Below are positions 17,515 to 26,042 of a DNA stretch of 26,042 bases, piece after piece; within the stretch, counting starts at the first letter, position 1, and each line of letters starts with the position of its first letter. The notes under the pieces are model-generated. The model had not been told where the DNA came from, made no database searches, and saw only the letters and a list, made by a program, of their open reading frames with translations. Position numbers and translations under genes: made by a program. This DNA comes from Bacteroidota bacterium (GTDB lineage Bacteria > Bacteroidota > Bacteroidia > AKYH767-A > OLB10): the NCBI GenBank assembly GCA_016717725.1, contig JADKFA010000017.1:1-26042 (forward strand). The letters run 5' to 3'.

Positions 17515-18630
17515 ATGATTACGAAAGAACAAGTGCTAGAGGCGTTAAGCCATGTGGATGATCCAGATTTGAAAAAAGATTTGGTTACCTTAAACATGAT
17601 TAAAGATGTTGAAGTGGATGGAAAAAAAGTGAGTTTCACCGTGGAGCTTACGACACCTGCTTGTCCGATGAAAGAATTTATCGCAAACGCTTGTCGCAAT
17701 GCGATTATTCATATGGTGGATGAAGAAGCTGAAGTGAACATTAACATGACAGCGAGTGTTACCACCAAGCGTCCTTCAACACAAGAATTTTTACCGGGCG
17801 TTCGAAACATCATTGCCGTTGCATCTGGAAAAGGTGGCGTCGGGAAATCGACAGTAGCAGCCAATTTAGCAGTGGCTATGGCTCAAACGGGAGCCAAAGT
17901 AGGATTGATTGATGCTGATATTTTTGGTCCATCACAACCCATTATGTTCGGTGTTGAAAACGAACGCTTATTCATCAACGAAAGAAACGGAAGACAATAT
18001 ATGATCCCCGTTGAAAAATACGGTGTGAAATTATTATCCATTGGATTTTTAGCCGATCCTTCACAAGCTATTGTGTGGAGAGGTCCGATGGCATCAAAAG
18101 CATTACAACAGTTGTTCAACGATGCGGATTGGGGAGAATTAGATTATATGTTCATCGACTTACCTCCGGGCACAAGTGATATTCATTTAACCTTAGTAGG
18201 AACTGTTCCGGTAACCGGAGTAGTGATTGTTTCCACACCGCAGCTCGTTGCCTTAGCCGATGCAAAAAAAGGGATAGCGATGTTCCAGATGGAATCCATT
18301 AAAGTTCCCATATTAGGATTAGTAGAAAACATGGCTTACTTCACACCAAAGGAATTACCCAATAACAAATATTACATCTTTGGAAATGGAGGTTGTAAAT
18401 TATTAGCAGAAGAACTGAATGTTCCATTTTTAGGAGAGATTCCGCTCGTACAAAGCATTTGTGAAGGCGGAGATATGGGTACTCCTATTGTTAACGATAT
18501 GCAACACCCAGCAGCATTAGCATTCTTAACTTTAGCGGGTAACGTAGCGCAACAAGTAGCGATCCGAAATGCCAAGCAAGCTCCTCGCGAAGCTTCGCGA
18601 ACACAAATTACAAACCCAGAAAACAACTAA
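17515..18630 (+). CDS. mrp: Mrp/NBP35-family iron-sulfur carrier ATPase
   Basis: Cytoplasmic P-loop ATPase that binds and transfers Fe-S clusters to apoproteins. About 371 residues from the preferred ATG. An N-terminal MIP18/DUF59 domain (VLEALSHVDDPDLKKDLV ... TTPACPMKEF, Cys50) precedes the ATPase. The deviant Walker A is SGKGGVGKST (104-113); LIDADIFGPSQP and FIDLPPGTSD follow. The CxxC seen in some Mrp/ApbC proteins is not evident, as is usual for this lineage. The 3' end carries a perfect palindrome encoding part of APREASRT. The TAA overlaps the ATG of the NifU-like gene by one base, so the pair is an Fe-S assembly operon. Intact frame. Confidence 0.95.
   Translation: MITKEQVLEALSHVDDPDLKKDLVTLNMIKDVEVDGKKVSFTVELTTPACPMKEFIANACRNAIIHMVDEEAEVNINMTASVTTKRPSTQEFLPGVRNIIAVASGKGGVGKSTVAANLAVAMAQTGAKVGLIDADIFGPSQPIMFGVENERLFINERNGRQYMIPVEKYGVKLLSIGFLADPSQAIVWRGPMASKALQQLFNDADWGELDYMFIDLPPGTSDIHLTLVGTVPVTGVVIVSTPQLVALADAKKGIAMFQMESIKVPILGLVENMAYFTPKELPNNKYYIFGNGGCKLLAEELNVPFLGEIPLVQSICEGGDMGTPIVNDMQHPAALAFLTLAGNVAQQVAIRNAKQAPREASRTQITNPENN
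18585..18600. repeat. Palindrome TCGCGAAGCTTCGCGA inside mrp 3' end
   Basis: A perfect 16-base palindrome related to the two TCGCGAAGCCTCGCGA copies at 5163 and 5208. It encodes residues in the variable C-terminal tail of Mrp, beyond the conserved ATPase. Confidence 0.8.
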
Positions 18631-18875
18631 TGAACACGAATAAAAGTGAACTCATTTTACGAATTGAAGATACGCTTGCACAACTGCGACCTTACTTAGA
18701 AGCTGACAATGGAAATGTAAGTTTTGTAGAACTCACCGACGATCTCATTGTGAGAGTACGATTAGAAGGAGCCTGTAGCTCGTGTTCTATGAGTGCGATG
18801 ACGTTGAAAGCGGGAATAGAACAATCTTTAATTAAAGCAGTTCCGGGGATTAAATCGGTGGAAGCAATTGCGTAG
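18630..18875 (+). CDS. NifU C-terminal-domain-like Fe-S scaffold protein
   Basis: 81 residues, the size of stand-alone NifU-like scaffolds. Conserved features are RPYLEADNGNVSFVEL, VRVRLEGACSSCSMSAMTLK with the cluster-binding Cys49-x2-Cys52, and IEQSLIKAVPGIKSVEAI. It assembles a transient Fe-S cluster for transfer, here probably handing on to or receiving from Mrp, given the one-base overlap with mrp. Intact. Its stop codon directly abuts a repeat-filled gap. Confidence 0.93.
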   Translation: MNTNKSELILRIEDTLAQLRPYLEADNGNVSFVELTDDLIVRVRLEGACSSCSMSAMTLKAGIEQSLIKAVPGIKSVEAIA

Positions 18876-19067
18876 GCAATTGGTGGATTGGTGGATTGGT
18901 GGATTGGAGAGTCGGAGAATCGGAGATTGGGAGATTTTGGAGATTTTGGAGATTTGGTGTGCCGATAGCTATTAGGATGATAAATTGGGATTCCCGATAA
19001 TATGTAATTCATAAATATACATCTGCATCACAACATTTTCAAATTTTCAAATTCATTAATTTTCAAA
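18876..19067. repeat. Repeat-filled gap between convergent nifU-like and kinase genes
   Basis: Three tandem GGTGGATT units (18882-18905) pass into degenerate TTGGAGA-like units (to about 18957). A decayed GATAGCTATC-type palindrome (about 18962-18977) and TTCCCGATAATAT (18991-19003) follow. AATTTGAAAATT-type sequence runs from 19034 to 19070, including the stop codon of the kinase gene. In reverse complement this repeats the parts list of 4994-5323. Confidence 0.8.
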
Positions 19068-22000
19068 TTAACTCGGGAAAGTGACCATCATTTTACAACC
19101 TTTTTCACTCGTAACGGTGGCGGCGCCTTTTAGTTGAACGAGTAATTTTTGAATCAAGCGGAAGCCGAATGTGTTTGACCTCTCCCAATCGAAGTTTTTC
19201 GGTAATCCCTTACCGTTATCACTTACCTCAGATAAAATAATCACCTTGCTTTTGAACGCTATAGAAATATCGCTAGTCAATTTCCCTGTGAATGCATGTC
19301 GACTACAGTTTGACAAAATCTCATTCACCATTAAACAAAAAGGCAATGCTTTATTCATTGGTAATAAAATATCGGAAACATTCAAACTCAAATTCAAGGA
19401 AATGCCTTTCTCATTTCCTTCCTCCATCATTTTTTTTATCGTTGCATTAAAGAAAGATTCTGTTCTTAAAAATTCAGATCCATTGTCTTTAGCTGAAAAA
19501 GATGCAATTGCTTAAGGGTTTGAATTCGGCTGGTGCTTTCGTTCGAAAACAAGTTGCGCATTTTCATCAGTAATAAACTGCTTTTGCAAGTATCATTTGC
19601 GTTACTAAATCCAAACTAGTTGCGATATCGTTTGGAATTTTTTTTCAATATATGCATTTGAGATTTACTCCTCTAGTTTTTCAGTTAAACGTATTTTTCA
19701 CCCCACATCAGAAATCACACATCGATCCGGTTAATACGTGGTTAGTAGAATCATAAAGAGGAGTTGCATTTAAAGAAATCCAATTCACCTCATTACTTAC
19801 ATTTTTCACTCCTATTACTTCATTCTTCACCATTTCGTTCTTCTTCGTCACTCTATTGATTGGATATTCATCTTCAGTAAATTCCTTCCATCAGGATGAA
19901 TCAAACATTTCCATTTTGCCTAATACCGCACACACTCCTACTCTTTGTCCTTCTTCAATACCTAATAATTTCTTTGCTGCTTCATTCGAATTAATATGAA
20001 CTCCATCACTATCCGTAATAATCATTGCTTCACTCATCGTATCAAAAGCAGCTTTGTACTTAGCTTTATTTTCGGTCAACGTTGAATTCTCTTGTTTGCG
20101 CATTAATGCCAATCCAATAAGACGTGAAATACTTTCAATAAGTTCTACAACACCGCTATCCCAGGTTCTAGGTCCTTTACATTCATCCAACCCTAAAAAT
20201 CCCCACCATTCTTTTCCTACAAAAATGGGGACGACAGCCATCGTTACAATGTCTTGAGCAGCCAAAATTTCTTGTTCCGCTTGAGGGAACTCAGAGATGC
20301 TACTTACAATGGATTCCCCTTTACTCAAGACATCAATCCATCTACCAAATCCAACTTCTTCATAAGAACAATTAATCATTAACTCATTATCAATTTGCGC
20401 AGGAAAAAGACCATCATTCCATTCTAGAATTTGAGTAAATCGCAACACTCCATCTTCTTCGATAGGATGGTTTTTAAAAATATACGCTCGATTCACATCT
20501 GAAGCAGCACCGATTTTTGGAAGAATTTTTTCAATAGTACTTTGAATAGCTGAATCAGTGAAAAACTCTTGTGACAACATCGTAATAGCTTCATTACAGA
20601 AACTATTTTGCTTATGTTATTGGTTACAAAAAGAGAGAGAGATTTCTACTTTTTACCTTTGCTTTTTATTACCGCACTATTATTATTACTACAGTGAAAG
20701 AGAAATATCAAAGGAGTTATTCTTATGATAAAGCGGGTGAACCATCCAGCAGAGCTATCTAATTTTACTTTAGTTTGAAACCAAATATAATTTCCTTCAG
20801 CATGTTTAATTCTAAGATCGTAATCAAAACCTTCATTCAAATTTTGAACAGTTTTCATCGTATCGAAAAACACAGTAGCATCATCTGGGTGAACTGCTTC
20901 CTTATACTTTAGATACAATTCTGTTGGAGAATATTCATCTTTCCAACCTAAAATGAAAAATACTTTGACCGATAACCTTCCGTTGTGAAATTAAATTCAG
21001 AAAACCAGATGCGCATGATCTAGAAGCGTAATCAGTAGTTTTGGCAGAACTACTAATGTTTAAATGGTTCTCAAATCAATGGATTAAGGAACGCACAGCG
21101 GTAAAATTAGACCATTGATCATTTATCCGCTTTAATCAGAACCAAATTGGGTTCTTAGCATTTTTATGTAAGCATACTTAAAGCTTTTTCCGGATTCGCC
21201 TTTTCACAATCAAACTTTGATTTAGCATTTAGATATAAATCACAAAAATTATTATCTAAAATATCGGCAATTTTTTTACCTATAATACTTTTTCTTTCCT
21301 TAAACAACAATGTTTCATCCTCTGCAAATACATCTAAAAAACATAAATCTCATCCTATGCCTGACGCACTTCATCCAGACATTTAATCGAGACTTCTATC
21401 TCCTTTGGTGCTTCTTCAACTTTAGTTCTTCTTTTATTTAATTAATGTCATAGATAGAACCGTAAGTAATAGTCCCATCACTGTTGCTGGCGATTAACGG
21501 ATTGCAAGTTAAAACAACCGCGTTCAAGATTTCACATCCCGAACGCAATCGAAACTCTGTATTAAGTGGCTGTCGGGTATCGAGAGAGACTTTTAACTTT
21601 TCTTGAAAGATGAGTTTATCATCCTCTGCAATATTGGATACAATACTGGAATAAGAATCCATGACATTTGCATGCGAGCCTTCTGCCAATTCTACTCCTG
21701 CCCACACAAATTCAAACTTCCTGTTCCCATATCCATTTTTGTAGATCATACATCAGCCTAGTATAGGATATCAAGGATTCTTCCAACTTCACTTACTTTT
21801 AACATAAGCTTCATTTTCAAATGAAAACTTTTCAAGAATAACACTAGACACATTCACTGCTCGTTTAAACAAAGAAATTTCAAAATCAGATAATTCATGG
21901 ATCTCTTTAAAATAAGCACCCAACGTACCTAAAACCATTCCTTCCTTACTCAAAATAGGAAAAGAATGACAAGCTTGAAAACCACAAACAGGTGATGTCA

Positions 22001-22277
22001 CGATAAGGCTCCCAGCATTCAAAATCACGAATATTTGAAATATATAAACAATTTCCACATCAAATAGGCGTGAGCCACATGAGCCAACTAAAGAGATTCA
22101 GGGTGGAATTAGCTGGTATTTTATTAGTATAAGCTATCAGAAAGTGAAGAATTTGACTCACCTAACTCAAATTTCCAGCTTTCGGTCTCATTCTTTTAGT
22201 AACATAGCATGGCCGGATTAATCTTCTTCCCATTCCCCCATGGTAAATCAAAACTTTTTACAGGCTATTATATTCAT
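19068..22277 (-). pseudogene. Multi-domain GAF/PAS sensor histidine kinase (many frameshifts)
   Basis: Fragments on one strand line up as a single sensor of roughly 1,070 residues. In order: a GAF domain (about 22200-21800; GSCGS..., ACHSFPILSKEGMVLGTLGAYF); a PAS domain (21749-21438; KFEFVWAGVELAEG, RLRSG, ITYGSIYDI); a second PAS (about 20945-20700; EAVHPDDATVFFDTM, LRIKHAEGNYIWFQ); a second GAF (20580-20120; VPIFVGKEWWGFLGLDECKG); a third PAS (to about 19710; ITDSDGVHINSNEA, NWISLNATPLYD); and an ATPase domain (19430-19068; MVNEILSNCSRHAF, SDNGKGLP, FGFRLI). The dimerisation segment (about 19680-19440) is scrambled, and the phospho-accepting histidine could not be identified. No membrane helices were seen, so probably soluble. 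The start at 22277 is a guess. Confidence 0.7.
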
Positions 22278-22314
22278 TCTCAAGCTAATATAAAACTCTA
22301 TTTAAAATAGATTC

Positions 22315-23118
22315 CTAAATACTCTCGATTATATTTCCGTTTTTGTCATAATAAAAGAAACAACATTCACTTCTTCCCGTTTACTAAAATTGGGTTTGCA
22401 GAAAATTTCAAAATGAAAAATATCTTCTTTTAAGATTGTTTAATTCAATTTTGTTTATTTACATGCAACCATTTTGAATTAAAAGATGCCCATTGCTCCT
22501 TAATTGAATCAGGAAGTTCGGGAAGAATATTCATTCCTGAGAAAATGTCAATATCAAGTAAGCCTTCAACAACATGAAGCACAATGACTGTTGAACTTGC
22601 TGTTTACCATTACCTTTTTATAAAAACAACCTCAAATGTACTTTCAATTACAGAATTCAATGAAGCTGTTTGATCGGAAATAAATTCTTTCACACTTTTA
22701 AATCCGAAGTATTCAAAATAACACCTTTAATTACTCACGGTCTTAAACTCACTAGTGACAATACAAACTACCGGTATTCCCGGATTTATCATATGAATTG
22801 GACTTCCATGCAAATCATAATATTCAGGATCATCGCGACGCTCGTTAGGATAACCTGGCCGCGTTTTGAATTACCTCCATTTCATTCCCAGTGAAAAAAT
22901 CGTTCAACGTACTCAAGAAGACGCGGACTTTCGAACATAATCAAATATTTATTAAATATTATATGTCAATATGAACAAGATCAATATGGATAATGAGAGA
23001 ATCTAAATCTAAGTTACAAAACTTGAAGTTAAATATTGCTTACTGATATTTACTTCATTGCTCCATGATACCGTTTCGGTTCAGTTCAAACTTCGCTATC
23101 ATAGGCTTTAGATTTCAT
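22315..23118 (-). pseudogene. Unrecognised protein, heavily frameshifted
   Basis: Protein-like sequence runs through shifting frames on the minus strand: MKSKAYDSEV at the ATG (23118), SWSNEVNISKQYLTSSFV, MFESPRLLEYVERFF, PGYPNERRDDPEYYDLHG, SPIHMINPGIPVVCIVTSEF, ISDQTASLNSVIESTFEVVF, VLHVVEGLLDIDIFSGMNIL, PELPDSIKEQWASFNSKW, DIFHFEIFCKPNFSKREEVN and FYYDKNGNIIESI before a stop at 22315. Corrected length is about 267 residues. No signal peptide and no recognised family. At least seven indels are needed, the highest density so far. It lies 19 bases after the MORN-like gene and just before the sensor kinase, suggesting co-transcription. Coding is inferred from coherent amino-acid composition; the start is uncertain. 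Confidence 0.45.
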
Positions 23119-23137
23119 TTTATTAATTTGAAAAATA

Positions 23138-23916
23138 TTAAAAAAAGCGGATTAGCTTTGTAGAAAAATCTATTTTATCAACAAGCATTTCTTCAGTACT
23201 TTGCAAAACCCTTCTTATGAACACACTTTCTTAATGACTTTACATCTCCTGTAGTGTTCTAATCATTGGACCTTCCTTCACCCCAGCACCTGTACACACC
23301 GGTTTCCCGCAAGTTGCCAAGTGCCAAAATAAAGTTTCGGCAATGCTCCTTATCCGGCCTTATAAAGCGCATCTCAAAAATCACCTTGCCTACTTCGATA
23401 TAATTGTTGATAAAGGCCTTCTCTTTTTCCCCTTCAGGTAATTTTTAATTTCCGCCTATGTTACCATCTATCTCATAAACACCTTCCATGCCCCTGTGGC
23501 CTCTCCTTTTGGTAAATTTCAATAAGCTTTTTTTCGAATCATTTTCCCCATGAAAGTCCAGGTAGAATCCTTTTTCAAATCCCCTTAATAATTGCCTTTC
23601 CGCCAGCACTTTTCCCGATTCATAATAAGATAATCCTTTACCTTTTAATTGATCCTCCCAAAAAAACACTTCTGCCTTTAATTTTCCACTTTCCCATACC
23701 AAGTGCGAGAAGTACCCGATGGTTATATATTGTTGTCAGCTGATTTCAGAGCACAAGAGTATTATTTCAGTAATACTTTTTCCAAACACCTTGTTTAAGC
23801 CCTTTCCTTATCGCCGCGATTGATGGTATCTCCTTAAACACCTGAAGAGTACTCCCATTGACCCATTCCTTGAAGAGGCAAAATCAAAAACAAATTCCAA
23901 CAATTATTTTATTCAT
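23138..23916 (-). pseudogene. Secreted MORN-type (YwqK-like) repeat protein, frameshifted
   Basis: The best-preserved piece (23445-23702) reads ESGKLKAEVFFWEDQLKGKG, LSYYESGKVLAERQLLRG and FEKGFYLDFHGEN. These are MORN-2-type repeats, the kind annotated as 'YwqK family antitoxin', although most such Bacteroidota proteins are not shown to be antitoxins. Upstream, corrected frames give MNKIIVGICFLILPLQGMGQ from the ATG at 23916, a signal peptide, then KQGVWKKYY. Downstream, LPEGEKEKAFINNYIEVGK, VIFEMRFIRPDKEHCRNF and finally EEMLVDKIDFSTKLIRFF end at a stop at 23138. Corrected length is about 259 residues. It is divergent from the TonB receptor gene. Likely periplasmic or surface; function unknown. 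Confidence 0.6.
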
Positions 23917-24039
23917 GTTACAAAAATGCCAAGTCTTCTTGTTTATTTCTAGTTTTGGGTCAATTAATTTAGATAGACAGGATTTTGTACTTTACATCAT
24001 CATAAACGCTAAAACTAAATTAATATTTTTGCTCCTATC

Positions 24040-26042
24040 CGATTAAAAGCAGAAGAATATATTTAAAACCACTCTCATCCTATTTTAATCCTTTCATTCT
24101 CTCTGGTGCTTAATGGACAATCATAGAGGTGGTGAAAGACAAAACAAAAGAAAGCCTTGCTTGGAATACCATAACCGTGAAAGGAGGGAAATATAGGAAC
24201 TACTTTTGAAGTCTGGATGGTAAATTCAACTTTGGAAGGAATTTGCGTGACCTTTTTACCAATTGTATTAATTGTTTCCTATTTAGGATTTGACACAAAG
24301 AAATAACAGCAAATAGTTTAACAGAACCATTAACCATTCTTCTTGTTTCCAGCCAAAAAGCACTCAAAGAAGTTAGCGTAGTTGAGTCGTGAGGTTAACG
24401 GAAAAACAGCGAGAATCGGCTTTAACAGTGGAAGCCATGAGATATTATTGCATTCGACAAACTCCAGCCGCCAGCTTTTGCCAGTGGACTTGGGCGCATT
24501 AAAAGGAGTGGATGCGGCAGCGGCAGGATTTAGGATTTAAAGTAGTTAATACAAGAGGATTTAACAGCACCTCCCCGTACGTTCGTACAAATTATTGATG
24601 GAAGTAGATAACAAAGTCCGGGGTTAAATTTTTCATTAAACAATTTTTAGGTTGCTCTGAACGCTGGACCTCTGTAAGGTAATTTAGTAGTTGGAGCAGG
24701 TTCTGCTTTTTATGGACCCAATGCATTTTAACAGGGTTATTATTAGCATGACCCTCAGAGTCCATTTATGTAAAGCCAGGATTAGAGTTTAGCTACAAAA
24801 CGGGTTCTAGGGTTTGCCAGAAACCGCCATACATTTGTTTTGTAGTACTAAAAAACAAAGAGGGCGAAGACAAAGTGGGCATGAAGATTCAACATCTGTT
24901 ATTTCCCTGCTAACGATTGGGAAGCGGATAATCGTTCAACAACACCACAATCAAAATAATGTTAATAATCCAATTGGTTATATGATGCTGTGAATGTTTA
25001 TGGAGACGAATATTATTCCGGGGAGATTTCAGTGGTGTTCAAAATTTTTCCGGGTGCAGGTGTTATTTATAGAACTGGTTATGCTGAAAGGACATAGTTG
25101 ATTATAACACTCTAGATGGTGAAATTAAATTATGCTGTTCATTATAAAATTGCCAAAGAGACTGAATTAATTGCCAGTTCTAATTTTGGATGTGGTATTA
25201 CGGTATATCAGGGAGACAAATAATTACGATTTTAAGACATTCGAATTTTTCAAAACCGCTTAGGAATTAAGAGAAAATAAATTTTTTGTTCGAGCTTGTA
25301 TACGAACGAAGATGCAGGTAAATCATACGACGCTTTTTTCACTGCGTTACTCCTACAAAACTCAGTGAAAGACAATGCTGATTGGATCAAATGATATTTG
25401 TTCGAATTGAATAAAAGTTATACCAGGATAGACCCAACTATCAAGGTTATCCTGGCTCCAGTACAAACAGGCCCTCCTATGTCTCCAGAGCAATTCTCTC
25501 AATTTACCATACCCTGCTTATTTAGCATCAGTAAATCCTTTTCTACTAAATATTTACTATGACTCTTTGATTTTGTACCATGGGAATGCAGAAGTATTTG
25601 CAAAATGGAATCCGGACAACCCACCAAAATGAGGAACCAAACTTATTTGATTCCTGGCGGTGTCGCTTTCGATTCTGCCATACTAGCATCACTTCCCGCT
25701 TTAGAGACGATTCACCCAGGCGAAGTCGCGTTTTTGACAAATCTGCATTAGCACATATTCACGCAGAATACAAATTTGATATCGATAGCTTTCTATTCAC
25801 AGCTGGCGCTAATTTCCGACAATACTGCAACTCCCGGAGACTGTTTTTCGAATACAAGTGGAGAAATCGAAAACTCCATCAGATAGAATTTATTTTGGAG
25901 TTGATAAAAAAATAATATAACTGATAAACTCAAGTCTAATTTAGCGATGCTGTGGATGAGAATCAAAACTTTGACTTTATCTTTTCTCACCCGCGCTATC
26001 ATTATTTACAATCCTGATGAAAAAAAAACACATTAAGGTATC
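24040..26042 (+). pseudogene. TonB-dependent receptor with carboxypeptidase-like N-terminal domain (frameshifted, runs off end)
   Basis: Frame by frame the plus strand spells an outer-membrane receptor. A signal-peptide-like start (KTTLIL...SFSLVLNGQ, about 24060-24120) is followed by a CarboxypepD_reg-like domain (VVKDKTKESL ... LIVSYLGFDTKE, to about 24310). The plug domain contains LKEVSVVESRLTEKQRESAL, VNTRGFNSTSPVRT, QIIDGVDNQSPGLNFSLNNF, GAGSAFYGPNAF and VISMTTQSPF (to about 24780). Barrel segments follow (GLEFSYKTGSRG, FKNKEGEDKVGMKI, GVIYRTGYAER, DKSALAHIHAEYKFD, FTAGANFRQY, ITDKLKSNLA). This closely fits a Bacteroidota family of about 1,000-residue receptors for large or scarce nutrients; the ligand is unknown. 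Indels occur every 50-100 bases, the worst region of the window. The start codon is unresolved and the C-terminus lies beyond the end. Confidence 0.75.

Noticed and set aside
23445..23702. Toxin-antitoxin system suggested by the YwqK-family antitoxin label
   Set aside because: No toxin gene is adjacent. The protein has a likely signal peptide and MORN repeats, and the neighbours are a signalling kinase and a TonB receptor.

Overview
The window is AT-rich DNA from a member of the Bacteroidota. Three lines of evidence support this: several proteins carry type IX secretion (T9SS) C-terminal sorting domains, a TonB receptor has an N-terminal carboxypeptidase-like regulatory domain, and Bacteroidota-type promoters (TAnnTTTG) sit just upstream of several genes. 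The class cannot be fixed from sequence alone; a Flavobacteriales-like lineage is plausible. No tRNA, rRNA, CRISPR, transposase or integrase was seen.

Layout. 1-203 (-): start of a PAS sensor protein cut by the window edge. 705-3652 (-): uvrA, broken by about ten apparent frameshifts. 3845-4944 (-): two overlapping secreted thioredoxin-fold genes. 4945-5622: an intergenic region packed with palindromes. 5623-6195 (+): a small secreted protein of unknown function with a threefold internal repeat. 6396-7927 (+): a T9SS-exported protein. 8469-9143 (-): an NAD(P)-binding oxidoreductase. 9460-13477 (+): a tight operon of a TPR protein, a phosphosulfolactate synthase-like protein, a rhodanese, a DedA protein and aroE. 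13542-14051 (+): a DUF6580-like membrane protein. 14188-17173 (-): two T9SS surface proteins, one with an S74 auto-processing tail. 17515-18875 (+): mrp plus a NifU-like gene. 19068-23916 (-): a GAF/PAS sensor kinase, an unknown gene and a MORN/YwqK-like gene, all heavily frameshifted. About 24040-26042 (+): a heavily frameshifted TonB-dependent receptor running off the end.

Quality caveat. Many genes break into pieces that read through perfectly once a single base is added or removed, often at a homopolymer. Residue-level conservation is intact across the breaks, and breaks are densest toward the right end. This looks like uncorrected long-read or low-coverage indel error rather than decay. 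Where the type is 'pseudogene' below, it means the sequence as given cannot be translated without several corrections; it is not a claim that the gene is dead.

No defence system or new mobile element was recognised. The most unusual items are: a 10-unit in-frame hexamer microsatellite inside aroE; a compound family of palindromes and short tandem repeats shared by two intergenic loci, with a related palindrome inside the 3' end of mrp; a heptamer tandem array with inverted copies between a redoxin gene and uvrA; a lysine-rich insert in UvrA; and the small three-repeat secreted protein with a dyad at its promoter.
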